Source: Paenibacillus monticola (GTDB lineage: Bacteria > Bacillota > Bacilli > Paenibacillales > Paenibacillaceae). Taken from it: a stretch of DNA of 64,000 nt. The stretch covers positions 1 through 64,000 of the forward strand of contig NZ_WJXB01000004.1 in assembly GCF_009664975.1 (NCBI RefSeq). The letters run 5' to 3'. A program made the position numbers and the translations under genes. Positions 10,789-20,866 of the stretch are shown one piece after another; within the stretch, counting starts at the first letter, position 1, and every line of letters starts with the position of its first letter. Under the pieces are notes generated by a model, which did not search any database, was not told the origin of the DNA, and saw nothing but the letters and a program-made list of their open reading frames with translations.

Positions 10789-12135
10789 TTAGGAAGGATT
10801 TTTGATTTTCTCCGCAAGATTATTTACCACTTTGTACAACTCCTGATCAACCTTTAATTGCTGTGTTATCTTGTCATGGGCATGTATGACTGTCGTATGG
10901 TCACGTCCCCCAAATGCTTCGCCAATCTTAGGGAGTGAATAATCCGTTAATTCACGGGATAGATACATTGCGATCTGACGCGGAAAGGCTACGGCTTTAG
11001 TGCGCTTGCGTGCTTTGAAATCCTCAAGGCGTAAATTGTAATATTCGCCGACTTTTTGCTGAATGTCCCCCATCGTAATCATTTTGGGGCGGCTGGACGG
11101 GATGATGTCCTTCAATGCTTCAGCTGCCAGATGAGTAGTTACATCCTGGTTCGTTAGAGAGGAGTAGGCAACAACCCGGATCAACGCACCTTCCAGCTCA
11201 CGGATATTTGTATCGATCTGATTGGCTATGTACATCATAGCTTCATTAGGGATATCAAGATTCTCGGCCTTCGCCTTTTTGCGCAAAATGGCAATCCGGG
11301 TCTCCAGATCTGGAGGTTGAATATCTGTAATCAAACCCCATTCGAACCGGGAGCGCAGCCGTTCTTCCAGTGTGGGAATTTCTTTTGGAGGCCGGTCGCT
11401 GGAGATGATAATTTGCTTGCGTTCTTCATGGAGCGCATTGAACGTATGGAAGAATTCCTCCTGTGTTGATTCTTTGCCGGCGAGGAATTGGATATCATCA
11501 ATAAGCAAAATGTCAACGCTACGATACTTATTACGGAAGCTTTCGCCGCGGTTATCACGGATGGAATTAATGAATTCATTCGTGAATTTCTCAGACGAAA
11601 TGTAGATAACCTTGTTGTTTGGGTTATGTTCCAGCACATAATGCCCAATGGCATGCATTAAATGGGTCTTGCCCAGACCTACTCCGCCGTATAAAAACAA
11701 AGGATTGTAGGCTTTGGCTGGTGCTTCGGCAACGGCCAGTGAGGCTGCGTGCGCGAAACGATTGCCTGAGCCGATCACAAAGGTGTCGAAAGTATACTTG
11801 GGATTGAGCAGATGCGTTTGAGCTTCTTCGCGTGATACTGCGGGAAAAGGCGCAGATTGTTGAATTATAAGCTCTGAAGGCTTGTTCTCCTCAATGACAA
11901 ATTTGACGTCTACCTGTTTGCCGGTGACCTCGTAAACCGTAGCTCCTACCAGTTTGGTGTAACGACTTTCCAGCCATTCGACTGCAAATGTTGTAGGTGC
12001 CGAGATGATAAGAACCTGTGTGCTGAAAGTGATCGCTTTCGTAGCCTTAAACCAGGTATCAAAGCTCGGCTTGCTTAATTTGGTCTGAATAATCGATAAA
12101 ATTTGCTGCCATAATTCGGAAGTATGGCTGTCCAC
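10789..12135 (-). CDS. dnaA: Chromosomal replication initiator DnaA
   Basis: At 448 residues this is a full-length DnaA: N-terminal oligomerisation domain I, a short linker, the AAA+ domain with Walker [10 protein letters not shown] (about 150) and Walker B LLIDDIQF (about 212), and C-terminal domain IV with the DnaA-box signature [15 protein letters not shown] (about 410). The start is GTG at 12135, after AAAGGAGTGA at proper spacing. DnaA boxes lie on both sides of the gene, so initiation control and probably autoregulation act here. Confidence 0.98.
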   Translation of the reverse strand: MDSHTSELWQQILSIIQTKLSKPSFDTWFKATKAITFSTQVLIISAPTTFAVEWLESRYTKLVGATVYEVTGKQVDVKFVIEENKPSELIIQQSAPFPAVSREEAQTHLLNPKYTFDTFVIGSGNRFAHAASLAVAEAPAKAYNPLFLYGGVGLGKTHLMHAIGHYVLEHNPNNKVIYISSEKFTNEFINSIRDNRGESFRNKYRSVDILLIDDIQFLAGKESTQEEFFHTFNALHEERKQIIISSDRPPKEIPTLEERLRSRFEWGLITDIQPPDLETRIAILRKKAKAENLDIPNEAMMYIANQIDTNIRELEGALIRVVAYSSLTNQDVTTHLAAEALKDIIPSSRPKMITMGDIQQKVGEYYNLRLEDFKARKRTKAVAFPRQIAMYLSRELTDYSLPKIGEAFGGRDHTTVIHAHDKITQQLKVDQELYKVVNNLAEKIKNPS

Positions 12136-12600
12136 AGACTGTCACTCCTTTAAATCTTCCAAATGTGGCATCAGCCATGAGTGGAAATGTCGAAGAAAAT
12201 AGGTTAATGATGAGTTTTATCCCCAACATGCAATATGCAGAGACAAAAAAATATGGATAAATTTGAATTGTTCACAACGTTATCCACAACTTGTTGATAA
12301 TATAGAGAACAAACAAATCTATTCACATTCAAAAGTAATACCATCATAGCAAAACTACCCTTGTTTTTCAATGATCAGGGCTATTTTATCCACAAATTCA
12401 AGCACTTGTGTATAATATTTAAGAACAACACTACATATTGTTGATAATTTGTTTATGGTTCGACAGTTTACGTCAAGGTTCCAATTTTTTTATACACAGG
12501 TTATTACCACCTGCAAATAGTTGGCTTAATTTTTTAGTAACAGGTGGATAACTTTTTAAGCCTGTGGATTACTTTTTTTCTGATCGGGGCTGTGGATAAA
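12136..12600. other. oriC: oriC DnaA-box cluster upstream of dnaA
   Basis: Exact TTATCCACA boxes occur at 12280-12288, 12386-12394 and (complement) 12591-12599. TTATACACA boxes are at 12490-12498 and (complement) 12407-12415. Single-mismatch boxes lie at 12217, 12252, 12292, 12439, 12543 and 12563. All sit in an AT-rich gap without an open frame. Transcription and replication diverge here: genes left of it run on the minus strand, genes right of it on the plus strand. With the dnaA-dnaN element this makes a bipartite origin like that of Bacillus subtilis. Confidence 0.92.
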
Positions 12601-12639
12601 CGCTTTAGCTTTAGGAGAGAAGAAGGTGGACGTGTTAGG

Positions 12640-12669
12640 TTGACTTTTATCCGTAAAATATGTTTTAAT
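12640..12669 (+). promoter_or_regulatory. Candidate rpmH promoter
   Basis: A -35 TTGACT (12640-12645) and a -10 TTTAAT (12664-12669) are spaced by 18 bases, upstream of rpmH. A single-mismatch DnaA box (TTATCCGTA, 12647-12655) overlaps the spacer, so DnaA could affect transcription. The match is moderate. Confidence 0.45.
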
Positions 12670-12808
12670 ATATAAAGGTGTTTTCTGTGTGGATATGTCT
12701 CCAAATTATAATGATAATACTTGTAGATACTGTCCCTACTTAAAGGACGGCATAGTCCGTTTCTGCTTATAAGACAGTAATTTAGTACCTGTAAGGGAGG
12801 TGCAATAC

Positions 12809-12943
12809 ATGAGACCGACATTTAGACCTAATGTGAGCAAACGCAGCAAGGTGCATGGTTTTCGCAAAAGAATGAGCACGAAAAACGGCCGCAAAGTGCT
12901 GGCAGCCCGTCGCCTAAAAGGCAGAAAAGTTTTGAGTGCGTAA
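12809..12943 (+). CDS. rpmH: 50S ribosomal protein L34
   Basis: This 44-residue basic protein is too short for a usual ORF cutoff but is unmistakable: it begins [12 protein letters not shown] and ends [11 protein letters not shown], both family-typical. It is a component of the large ribosomal subunit. AAGGGAGGTG precedes the ATG at good spacing. rpmH is the first rightward gene after oriC and is followed by rnpA, yidC and khpB, the conserved order. A terminator directly follows, so rnpA probably has its own transcript as well as any read-through. Confidence 0.98.
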   Translation: MRPTFRPNVSKRSKVHGFRKRMSTKNGRKVLAARRLKGRKVLSA

Positions 12944-12956
12944 GTAAGGCCACCCG

Positions 12957-12980
12957 AGACCACTACGGTGGTCTTTTTTA
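12957..12980 (+). terminator. rpmH terminator
   Basis: A 7-bp stem, AGACCAC / GTGGTCT (12957-12963 and 12968-12974), with a TACG loop is followed by six T. It may be partial, since rnpA lies downstream on the same strand. Confidence 0.75.
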
Positions 12981-13225
12981 CTGTATTTTTATTTCTGGGG
13001 GCTCTGTAGAGGTTAGGATTACGCTTCGATGCGTTGGCTATACTTTGCGGGGTTATTTTACGTATACACTTATAAATATGAAACAACGAAGTTCAACCCC
13101 TATAGATGAAGTAGAGCAAAATGGGGTCAGCGGCCGTTTATGGCAGCTCAATAATGACTATACTAATTAGAAGGAAAAATTCCGGAGCGATCTTTGAGGC
13201 CGGTCTTTTTAATAAGGAGATTCTC

Positions 13226-13576
13226 GTGCACAAAAGATTACGTTTACGAAACCGTGCCGACTTCAGCCGCGTATACCGCCATGGGAAGTCATTTGCGAAT
13301 CATCAGTTTGTAGTGTATTGGTTCAGCAGAAAAGAGGTGGAGCGGTTCCGACTTGGTGTATCAGTAAGTAAAAAGGTGGGAAATGCCGTTGTCCGCAACC
13401 GAATGAGGAGACTGGTGAAAGAAATTGTCCGTCTTCACGAGCCTGAAATTGCAGGTGGACTAGACATGGTGTTTATCGTAAGAAAAGGAGCCCTTACTAT
13501 GGAATACGGAGAGCTCGAAAAAAGTGTGCTCCATGTGCTGCGCAAAGCCAAGCTACTAAAGGCTTCCCGTAAATAA
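13226..13576 (+). CDS. rnpA: Ribonuclease P protein component
   Basis: The 116-residue basic protein subunit of RNase P, which helps the catalytic RNA mature tRNA 5' ends. The family signature GNAVVRNRMRRLVKE is at about 50-65, with an N-terminal LRNRADFSRVYRHGKS. I start at the GTG at 13226 (AAGGAG seven bases upstream), giving the usual length; a frame open to 13121 would add 35 residues with no ribosome site or family support. It sits between rpmH and yidC as in nearly all bacteria. Confidence 0.95.
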   Translation: MHKRLRLRNRADFSRVYRHGKSFANHQFVVYWFSRKEVERFRLGVSVSKKVGNAVVRNRMRRLVKEIVRLHEPEIAGGLDMVFIVRKGALTMEYGELEKSVLHVLRKAKLLKASRK

Positions 13577-13662
13577 TGGAGCCCGAAGTGGCTTGTTTAT
13601 TTGTATTCATAATTATGGTATGATTTACGGTGCAATGGAATGTTCAAGAGAGGGGTTTTGAA

Positions 13663-14580
13663 GTGTCTGTAATGAAGACTAGACGAGGAAAATGGTTTCT
13701 CCTCATCGCTGTGTTGATTTTATCGCTTGCTGTTTTATCGGGATGTACATCTTCAGTTTCAGTGACGCATACTACAGAGGATTTGAAAAATGGAGGATTC
13801 TGGCAGAGTAATGTTGTTTATTATTTTGCTTTAGCTCTCGATACGTTCGCAAAATGGTTTAATGGACAATACGGATTCGCCGTACTTGTGATGGTTATTA
13901 TTGTCCGTACGTTGATTCTTCCGCTTACTATGAAACAGGTCAAAAGCTCGCGCGCAATGCAAGCCATACAGCCGGAACTCCAAAAGATCCAGAAAAAATA
14001 TAAAGAAACACCTGAGAAGGTGCAGCAAGAAACCATGCGCCTGTTCCAGGAGAATAAGGTTAATCCAATGGCGGGCTGCCTGCCGCTAATCGTACAGATG
14101 CCAGTTTTTATCGCTCTATACAATTCAATCTACTACAACCCAAGTTTGCGTGAGCATACCTTCTTGTGGTTGCAGCTTGGTGAGCCAGATAAGCTGTTTA
14201 TTCTACCGATACTTGCTGCTTTGACAACATTTATTCAAACCAGAATGATGACCAAAATGAATCCGACCCAAATGCAAGGACCTATGCAGTTTATGATGAT
14301 GGTCTATCCGGTTCTGATTTTTGTCATGTCCTACAATTTCCCGGCAGCGTTACCTTTATACTGGGTATACAGTAATATATACACGATTATTCAGAACTAT
14401 TTCTTATACCGCAACAATGGTAAAAACAAGTTAGCTGTTGCAGGTGCCGGTGTCATCGATGTTGGTCCTAATCTCGTGAAGAGTAAAGATGTCTCGAGCA
14501 CTGGGAAAAACAAAAATGTTTCCAGCACTGTGAAAAATAATAGTGGCAAGGCATCGAAGGGGGCCAAAAAGTCAAAATGA
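13663..14580 (+). CDS. yidC: Membrane protein insertase YidC (SpoIIIJ type, lipoprotein)
   Basis: A YidC/Oxa1-family insertase that folds proteins into the membrane. It has a lipoprotein signal (LSLAVLSGC lipobox), then about five membrane segments, with the family stretch GCLPLIVQMPVFIALYNSIY mid-protein and a lysine-rich C-terminal tail. In Bacillus the copy next to jag is SpoIIIJ, needed for late engulfed-forespore gene activation. I choose the GTG at 13663 because AGGGG lies 7 bases upstream; the ATG at 13672 is the alternative. The stop overlaps the khpB start by four bases, so the two are translationally coupled. Confidence 0.95.
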   Translation: MSVMKTRRGKWFLLIAVLILSLAVLSGCTSSVSVTHTTEDLKNGGFWQSNVVYYFALALDTFAKWFNGQYGFAVLVMVIIVRTLILPLTMKQVKSSRAMQAIQPELQKIQKKYKETPEKVQQETMRLFQENKVNPMAGCLPLIVQMPVFIALYNSIYYNPSLREHTFLWLQLGEPDKLFILPILAALTTFIQTRMMTKMNPTQMQGPMQFMMMVYPVLIFVMSYNFPAALPLYWVYSNIYTIIQNYFLYRNNGKNKLAVAGAGVIDVGPNLVKSKDVSSTGKNKNVSSTVKNNSGKASKGAKKSK

Positions 14581-15311
14581 GCAAAGTCGTCGCGACAGGG
14601 AAAACCATTGAAGAAGCTGTAGAACGTGGGCTTACACAGCTTGGAGTTCACCGGGATCGAGTTACGGTCAATGTACTTGAACAGCCATCAAGAGGATTCC
14701 TGGGATTGATCGGTGCGAAAGGTGCCAAGGTTGAATTAACCCTGTTTACCGAAGCTGCACCGGCATCAGCGGCGAGTGCTCCGTCACTGCCTCAGCAGTC
14801 AACAAGAGAGAGCAAACAGGAGGCTATTGGCGGCGTGCCGCGCCAAGATTCCGGACAACCGGTGGAGGAAGCTTACCAAGAGGCCGTTCATTTCATTGTG
14901 GATGTCGCCAAAAGCATGGGGCTTGAGGTGGAAGTGGAAATCATCCATACCAAGGAGTCAAATATTCTGCAGATATCCGGTCCGGATCTCGGATTGTTGA
15001 TTGGCAGAAGGGGACAAACTCTCGATGCTCTGCAGTATTTGGCTAATATCGTAGCTAACCGATACTCAGACAGCTTTATACGGTTAGTGCTTGATGCGGA
15101 GAATTTTCGTGAACGCCGCAAGAAGACACTAGAAGAACTGGCTGATCGATTAGCAGGTCGTGTTATTCGTACCCGTAAAGAGGTTGTGCTGGAGCCAATG
15201 TCTCCGCAAGAGCGTAAGATTATTCATTCCAGACTACAGGATCACCGGCAAGTGAATACCCTTAGTAAGGGTGAAGAACCGAATCGCCGCGTCGTTATAA
15301 CTTTGAAGTAA
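14577..15311 (+). CDS. khpB: RNA-binding protein KhpB (Jag)
   Basis: A 244-residue three-domain protein: Jag-N (about 1-52), a KH domain with the GxxG loop IGRRGQTLDALQYL (about 140-155), and a C-terminal R3H domain (about 180-240). KhpB binds RNA and, with KhpA, affects cell division and envelope functions in several Firmicutes; it is also called Jag or SpoIIIJ-associated protein. The linker (about 60-100) is Ala/Ser/Gln-rich and probably disordered. It overlaps yidC by ATGA and is followed by a strong terminator. Confidence 0.95.
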   Translation: MSKVVATGKTIEEAVERGLTQLGVHRDRVTVNVLEQPSRGFLGLIGAKGAKVELTLFTEAAPASAASAPSLPQQSTRESKQEAIGGVPRQDSGQPVEEAYQEAVHFIVDVAKSMGLEVEVEIIHTKESNILQISGPDLGLLIGRRGQTLDALQYLANIVANRYSDSFIRLVLDAENFRERRKKTLEELADRLAGRVIRTRKEVVLEPMSPQERKIIHSRLQDHRQVNTLSKGEEPNRRVVITLK

Positions 15312-15325
15312 AGACCATATTGCCG

Positions 15326-15364
15326 CAATGACTCCTTGACCTATGAAAGGAGTCATTGTTTTTT
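15326..15364 (+). terminator. khpB terminator
   Basis: A perfect 12-bp stem, CAATGACTCCTT / AAGGAGTCATTG, is followed by six T. It closes the rpmH-rnpA-yidC-khpB cluster. Confidence 0.9.
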
Positions 15365-15410
15365 AGTATATAAGAATATAAAGAGCAGATAAGACGAGGT
15401 GAATAACAGC

Positions 15411-16787
15411 ATGCTTAGCGACACCATTGCTGCCGTATCAACGGCATTAGGTGAGGGCGGGATTGCTATAATCCGGGTCAGCGGCCCGCAGGCTATTACG
15501 CAGGTGACACCATTATTTCGCAGCCGGATATCACTTGCGGATGCGGAGTCACATACCGTTCATTACGGACATATTATTAGTCCGGTTGATGGTGAGAAAA
15601 TGGAAGAAGTACTTGTAACTGTAATGAAAGGCCCGCGTTCTTTTACCACAGAGGATGTAGTGGAGATCAGTGCGCATGGTGGTATTATTTCGGTTAGAAG
15701 AGTAATGGATTTACTGCTGCAGCAGGAGATTAGATTGGCTGAGCCAGGTGAGTTCACCAAGCGCGCATTTTTGGGCGGACGTATAGATTTATCACAAGCA
15801 GAAGCAGTCATTGATCTTATCCGTTCCAAATCAGATCGAGCTTTCTCGGTAGCTTTAAAGCAGGTGAGTGGTTCACTATCCGAACAGATCCATATCTTGC
15901 GTCATTCGCTTATTGAAATGCTGGCTCATATTGAAGTGAATATTGATTACCCTGAACATGATGTGGAATCCGTAACAGCTGAATTTATTAAAGATAAAAG
16001 TACTGAGGTTATGGAAGGCATCAATAAGCTACTGAAGACTTCTAATGAAGGTAAAATTCTACGTGAAGGTATTACTACAGCCATTATAGGCCGTCCAAAT
16101 GTGGGCAAATCATCGCTGCTTAATGCGCTCGCGCGCGATAATAAAGCGATTGTAACAGATATTCCAGGCACAACACGTGATGTTATAGAAGAGTATGTAA
16201 CGATTAATAATATTCCGCTTAAGCTTCTCGACACTGCGGGTATTCGCGACACAATGGATGTGGTGGAGAAAATCGGCGTTGAACGTTCCCGAGCTGCCGT
16301 AGTTGATGCGGATCTTATTCTGCTTGTACTGAATTCAAATGACGAGCTGCATGCGGATGAATTGGCATTAATGGAACAATTCAAGGGTAGACAATGTATA
16401 TGTTTGATGAATAAAATGGACTTACCGTCTAAAGTGGATAAGGAAACGTTACTTTCTTTTTTTGAAGAGTCGAGCATTGTACCCATGTCTATTCTGGAAG
16501 AGAAAGGTTTGGACAAATTGGAAGAGGCTATATCGACACTTTTTTTCGGCGGGAAGCTGGAATCGGGTGACTTGACATATGTTAGTAATGTAAGACATAT
16601 TGCCTTGCTCAAAAAGGCGTACAGATCGCTTATGGATGCTTACGAGGCGGCAGAGTTGCATGTCCCGATTGATCTAATCCAAATCGATGTACGGCTGGCC
16701 TGGGAGCAGCTAGGCGAGATCATAGGCGATACAGCAGCCGACTCGTTGCTAGACCAGATTTTTTCACAGTTTTGTTTAGGTAAATAG
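15411..16787 (+). CDS. mnmE: tRNA modification GTPase MnmE
   Basis: A 458-residue GTPase acting with MnmG to place carboxymethylaminomethyl groups on wobble uridine 34 of certain tRNAs. It has an N-terminal formyl-THF-binding domain, a helical domain, and an inserted G domain with GRPNVGKSS (G1), DIPGTTRD (G2), DTAGIRD (G3) and NKMD (G4), and it ends FCLGK, the invariant C-terminal Cys motif. I start at the ATG at 15411, with GAGGTGA 8 bases upstream; the GTG at 15399 overlaps that site. It is first in an mnmE-mnmG-rsmG operon. Confidence 0.97.
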   Translation: MLSDTIAAVSTALGEGGIAIIRVSGPQAITQVTPLFRSRISLADAESHTVHYGHIISPVDGEKMEEVLVTVMKGPRSFTTEDVVEISAHGGIISVRRVMDLLLQQEIRLAEPGEFTKRAFLGGRIDLSQAEAVIDLIRSKSDRAFSVALKQVSGSLSEQIHILRHSLIEMLAHIEVNIDYPEHDVESVTAEFIKDKSTEVMEGINKLLKTSNEGKILREGITTAIIGRPNVGKSSLLNALARDNKAIVTDIPGTTRDVIEEYVTINNIPLKLLDTAGIRDTMDVVEKIGVERSRAAVVDADLILLVLNSNDELHADELALMEQFKGRQCICLMNKMDLPSKVDKETLLSFFEESSIVPMSILEEKGLDKLEEAISTLFFGGKLESGDLTYVSNVRHIALLKKAYRSLMDAYEAAELHVPIDLIQIDVRLAWEQLGEIIGDTAADSLLDQIFSQFCLGK

Positions 16788-16809
16788 GTTCTATAGGGGG
16801 AAACAAGAT

Positions 16810-18696
16810 ATGAGTTATGATGGAGGCAGTTATGACGTGATCGTCATTGGTGCTGGTCATGCCGGCTGTGAAGCCGCGCTCGCCTCAGCCAGAATGGGTT
16901 GTAGCACGTTAATGATTACGATTAACCTGGATATGGTAGCGTTTATGCCTTGTAATCCTTCCATTGGCGGACCTGCCAAGGGACATGTGGTGCGTGAAAT
17001 TGATGCGCTCGGTGGAGAAATGGGCCGTAATATAGATAAGACTTTCATTCAATTAAGAATGCTTAATACAGGCAAGGGACCAGCTGTTCATGCTTTACGT
17101 GCTCAAGCGGATAAATTCCAGTATCAACATGCAATGAAGGAAACGATGGAAAAGACGCCGAAGCTGACACTTCGCCAAGGGATGGTAGAGCGCTTAATCG
17201 TAGAGGATGGACATTGCGTAGGTGTGATTACCAAGACAGGAACATCCTACCGCAGCAAGTCTGTTATTCTGACCACAGGTACTTATTTGCGTGGCAAGGT
17301 CATCATGGGTGAGTTGGCATATGAGAGCGGACCGAATAATCAGCAGCCTTCAATTAAACTGTCGGAGCATTTGCGTGAACTGGGCTTTGAACTGGTGCGC
17401 TTTAAGACAGGTACACCTCCACGTGTGCATAAGGATACGATTGATTTCTCCAAGACTGAAATACAGCCTGGAGACAATAAGCCGAAATTCTTTTCTTTTG
17501 AAACCAAGTCTTCGCAAAATGAACAGCTTCCTTGCTGGTTGACTTACACCTCTGAAGTAACTCATCAGATCATTAATGATAACCTGCATCGGGCACCTAT
17601 GTTCACTGGAATAATTGAAGGAACAGGTCCGCGTTATTGTCCCTCTATAGAGGATAAAGTAGTACGGTTTAGCGATAAATCGAAACATCAAATCTTCTTG
17701 GAGCCAGAAGGAAAAAACACATCGGAATACTATGTACAGGGCTTGTCCACTAGTCTTCCCGAGGATGTACAGCTTGCGGTTCTCCGCTCTATACCAGGTA
17801 TGGAAAAAGTAGAAATGATGCGCAATGGTTATGCCATAGAATACGATGCGATGGTCCCTACCCAGTTGTGGCCTTCACTGGAAACGAAACGTCTTCCAGG
17901 CCTGTTCACTGCCGGACAGATCAACGGTACTTCTGGTTATGAGGAAGCAGCAGGACAAGGGGTTATGGCGGGTATTAATGCAGCGCGCAAAGTACAGGAT
18001 AAAGAGCCGATAGTATTGGATCGCTCACAGGGATATATCGGAGTATTAATTGATGATCTGGTGACAAAGGGGACTAATGAACCCTATCGTCTCTTGACCT
18101 CGCGTGCGGAATATCGTCTGTTGCTTCGTCATGATAATGCAGATCTACGCCTGACTCCTATTGGACATGAGATCGGTTTGATTCCTCAACAGCGTTATGA
18201 GACTTTTCTTGAAAAGAAGGAACTGGTGGAACGTGAGATAGCCCGTCTTCAGGAGACTAAGGTTAAACCCGTAGAAGTTAATGAACTCCTTGCACAATAT
18301 GAATCTGCACCGATTGTTGATGGCAGCAACCTGCTTACACTAATGCGCCGTCCAGAGCTTACTTATAGTTTCGTTGATCAATTATCACCTTCTGCTGAGA
18401 ATTTGGATGAGGATATGAAAGAACAAGTCGAAATTCAGATTAAATACGCAGGATATATAGAGAAGCAACTGCAACATGTAGAAAAACTGCAAAAGATGGA
18501 AAAAAAGAAAATTCCTGATGGAATTAATTACTATGAAATTCACGGGTTGGCGATTGAAGCCCGACAGAAGCTTACCAAGATTGTTCCTATCTCTATCGGC
18601 CAGGCCTCGCGGATATCCGGAGTGACGCCAGCAGATATTTCCATTCTTCTCGTACATCTGGAGCATTACAACCGGGTGACGGCGGCGAGAGGATAA
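16810..18696 (+). CDS. mnmG: tRNA uridine-5-carboxymethylaminomethyl modification enzyme MnmG
   Basis: A 628-residue FAD-dependent partner of MnmE. The dinucleotide-binding motif [10 protein letters not shown] is near residue 14, the family signature [21 protein letters not shown] at about 47-67, [13 protein letters not shown] near 275, and a second signature near 365 ([16 protein letters not shown]). AGGGGGAAAC precedes the ATG. It lies 22 bases after mnmE and 3 bases before rsmG, so all three are probably on one transcript. Confidence 0.97.
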   Translation: MSYDGGSYDVIVIGAGHAGCEAALASARMGCSTLMITINLDMVAFMPCNPSIGGPAKGHVVREIDALGGEMGRNIDKTFIQLRMLNTGKGPAVHALRAQADKFQYQHAMKETMEKTPKLTLRQGMVERLIVEDGHCVGVITKTGTSYRSKSVILTTGTYLRGKVIMGELAYESGPNNQQPSIKLSEHLRELGFELVRFKTGTPPRVHKDTIDFSKTEIQPGDNKPKFFSFETKSSQNEQLPCWLTYTSEVTHQIINDNLHRAPMFTGIIEGTGPRYCPSIEDKVVRFSDKSKHQIFLEPEGKNTSEYYVQGLSTSLPEDVQLAVLRSIPGMEKVEMMRNGYAIEYDAMVPTQLWPSLETKRLPGLFTAGQINGTSGYEEAAGQGVMAGINAARKVQDKEPIVLDRSQGYIGVLIDDLVTKGTNEPYRLLTSRAEYRLLLRHDNADLRLTPIGHEIGLIPQQRYETFLEKKELVEREIARLQETKVKPVEVNELLAQYESAPIVDGSNLLTLMRRPELTYSFVDQLSPSAENLDEDMKEQVEIQIKYAGYIEKQLQHVEKLQKMEKKKIPDGINYYEIHGLAIEARQKLTKIVPISIGQASRISGVTPADISILLVHLEHYNRVTAARG

Positions 18697-18699
18697 TTC

Positions 18700-19422
18700 A
18701 TGGACAATATAACGACCCAATTCACAGAGCTTTTGCAGCAACAGGGAATTACACTTACACTGGAACAATTGGAGCAGTTCGAACTTTATTATCAGGAACT
18801 AGTATCCTGGAATGAAAAAATGAACCTAACCGGCATAACAGAGCGTGAGCAGGTATATATGAAGCATTTTTATGATTCGCTTTCATTGGCTTTTTATAAG
18901 GATATGAATGAAGTGAAAAGTATGGCGGATATTGGCTCGGGAGCAGGGTTCCCAGGGATTCCACTGAAGATATGTTTTCCACATCTAAAACTGACCATTA
19001 TCGACTCGTTAAGCAAAAGAATTTCTTTTCTCCAGCATGTATGCAGTGAGCTCAAGCTTAGTGATGTACAGTTGATTCATGGCCGTGCTGAGGATATTGC
19101 CAGACAGTTCATTCATCGTGATGCTTATGATTTGGTCACTGCACGTGCAGTTGCGCGGTTATCATTACTCAATGAGTTTTGTCTACCATTCACTCGCAAG
19201 GACGGAATCTTCGCTGCGATGAAAGGCAATGATCCTTCTGAGGAATTGAATGAAGCTAAATACAGTTTGAAAGAACTTCGTGCTCAATTAGATAAAGTAG
19301 AGTCCTTCAGTCTTCCTGTAGAAGAGTCAGTCCGTCATATTATTATGATTCGAAAGACAGGAGCTACTCCTGCCAAATATCCGCGTAAAGCAGGTATTCC
19401 AGTAAAATCCCCACTAGTTTAA
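18700..19422 (+). CDS. rsmG: 16S rRNA (guanine-527-N7)-methyltransferase RsmG
   Basis: A 240-residue SAM-dependent methyltransferase that modifies G527 (E. coli numbering) of 16S rRNA near the decoding centre. The SAM-binding motif ADIGSGAGFPGIPLKI is at about 71-86, and TARAVARLSLL is seen near 148. Loss of RsmG gives low-level streptomycin resistance in other species. It begins three bases after mnmG and ends one base before a perfect parS site. Confidence 0.96.
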   Translation: MDNITTQFTELLQQQGITLTLEQLEQFELYYQELVSWNEKMNLTGITEREQVYMKHFYDSLSLAFYKDMNEVKSMADIGSGAGFPGIPLKICFPHLKLTIIDSLSKRISFLQHVCSELKLSDVQLIHGRAEDIARQFIHRDAYDLVTARAVARLSLLNEFCLPFTRKDGIFAAMKGNDPSEELNEAKYSLKELRAQLDKVESFSLPVEESVRHIIMIRKTGATPAKYPRKAGIPVKSPLV

Positions 19423-19423
19423 A

Positions 19424-19439
19424 TGTTTCACGTGAAACA
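19424..19439. promoter_or_regulatory. parS: parS centromere site (perfect)
   Basis: The 16-bp palindrome TGTTTCACGTGAAACA is an exact match to the bacterial parS consensus bound by ParB/Spo0J. It lies immediately after the rsmG stop, about 2.2 kb upstream of parB, so it should be a ParB loading and segregation site. Confidence 0.95.
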
Positions 19440-19480
19440 TTTTAGCTCATATATTTCACACAACAACTCATCTCTATAGT

Positions 19481-19529
19481 CAAGAAAAACGGGTACCGTC
19501 CATTAATAGGACAGCACCCGTTTTTCTTG
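19481..19529. terminator. Terminator-like two-stem hairpin
   Basis: A perfect 14-bp outer stem, CAAGAAAAACGGGT / ACCCGTTTTTCTTG, encloses a second stem, GTCC-ATTAATA-GGAC. It would end rsmG transcripts. The two-stem form with CGTCC...GGAC inside recurs at 44509-44553, so it may belong to a dispersed family. Confidence 0.75.
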
Positions 19530-19868
19530 TATGCTTCTTCCATATATAATTGTCACTACAGAAACAGGTATTCTCGAAAAATTGAGAGCATCTTCATTTC
19601 TACACAAACTAGAGTGAAAATGTGAATTTTCGATCATAAATGCAGGAAAAATAGGTCTCTAAGGAGAATAGGATTATAAGCAAAAAAGTGATAGAATAAT
19701 ATAGTGAGACTTCCAATCTAGTTGGTTCCTTCTGATGCTATTGTTTCTTCGGAGGAGAGATTGTAACGCCTGGTGATTTGCAGGCTGGTTCATTGCTGTA
19801 CGATATGCTTTCCCCTAAAGAAGGTCAAGAAGATCGTACTATAACGAAATTAGGTGGTTATGAACGGA
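19530..19868. other. Upstream region of noc
   Basis: No gene is supported. An open frame without a start codon (about 19740-19920) runs into noc in another frame and is probably chance. No clear -35/-10 pair was found; the noc promoter should lie here. Confidence 0.35.
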
Positions 19869-20684
19869 ATGAAAGAACAATTCACCAAGCTTTTTGGATT
19901 TACCGAGCGGAGCAGCGGAGAAGAAATCAAACAAATCCCGGTTCATGAGGTCATCAGCAGTCCGTATCAGCCTAGGACAATATTTGATGATGATAAGATA
20001 GATGAGCTATGTCAGACTATCAAAACTCATGGCGTTATCCAACCCATAGTTGTACGTTTTCGAGATTCACAGTACGAGATCATTGCAGGTGAACGGCGTT
20101 GGCGAGCAGTTAAAAAACTGGGTATGGAAACTATACCGGCTATTGTCCGCGAGTTTAATGATTCACAAGCTGCTTCAATTGCATTGATTGAAAATTTGCA
20201 ACGTGAGAATTTGACTTCTATTGAAGAAGCAATGGCTTATCAAAAATTGATTGATCTGCACCAACTAACGCAGGAAAGTTTAGCGCAGCGGCTTGGTAAA
20301 AGTCAGTCAACAATTGCTAATAAGATACGATTGCTGCATCTACCACAAGAAGTCAAGACAGCATTGATGGAGCGTAAGATTACTGAAAGACATGCTCGTT
20401 CGTTACTGTCACTGGACAGCGTAGAAATGCAACTGAAGGTTCTATCAGAAGTTATTGCTAAGGGTTTAAATGTTAAGCAGACGGAAGCGCGTATAGCTTT
20501 CTATAAAGAGGTAACACATATAAAGAAGTCGAAGCGGGTCTCTTTTACTAAGGATGTTCGACTAGCACTTAATACAATTCGTCAATCTATTGATATGGTT
20601 TCAGGCTCAGGATTGGAAATCAAAACTTCGGAGAATGACCGTGGTGACCATTACGAAATTTTGATTCAAATCCCAAAAAGATAA
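19869..20684 (+). CDS. noc: Nucleoid occlusion protein Noc
   Basis: A ParB-like DNA-binding protein of 271 residues from the ATG at 19869 (MKEQFTKLFGF, matching the Noc N terminus, an amphipathic membrane-targeting helix). It has the ParB/Srx-type ENLQREN region near 105, GERRWRA near 75 and a helix-turn-helix at about 125-165. Noc blocks Z-ring assembly over the nucleoid by tethering DNA to the membrane. Its place between rsmG and parA-parB, and the presence of a separate true parB, favour Noc over Spo0J. An ATG at 19860 is the alternative start. Confidence 0.9.
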   Translation: MKEQFTKLFGFTERSSGEEIKQIPVHEVISSPYQPRTIFDDDKIDELCQTIKTHGVIQPIVVRFRDSQYEIIAGERRWRAVKKLGMETIPAIVREFNDSQAASIALIENLQRENLTSIEEAMAYQKLIDLHQLTQESLAQRLGKSQSTIANKIRLLHLPQEVKTALMERKITERHARSLLSLDSVEMQLKVLSEVIAKGLNVKQTEARIAFYKEVTHIKKSKRVSFTKDVRLALNTIRQSIDMVSGSGLEIKTSENDRGDHYEILIQIPKR

Positions 20685-20701
20685 TGTAATCAACAGCTGA
20701 A

Positions 20702-20732
20702 GGCGGCCCTGAAGGTGATTGGCCGTCTTTTT
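20702..20732 (+). terminator. noc terminator
   Basis: The stem GGCGGCC / GGCCGTC (one G-T pair, 12-base loop) is followed by five T, 17 bases after the noc stop. Confidence 0.75.
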
Positions 20733-20866
20733 ATGTGGCTTAAGTCCATATATTAAAGAATTGCTTATACTTCTAGCAGAATATGATGTCGCCCGAAAGG
20801 GGCGGTAACATTATTCTTACTATCGACCTACAAGAAGATTCTTCCTAACTATTCGAGGTGAAATAA

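Noticed and set aside
13121..13225. 35-residue N-terminal extension of rnpA
   Set aside because: No ribosome site upstream, and the GTG at 13226 gives the normal RnpA length.
19740..19920. Open frame ahead of noc reading VTPGDLQAGSLLYDML
   Set aside because: It has no start codon after its upstream stop and runs into noc in another frame; could be a gene relic but nothing supports it.
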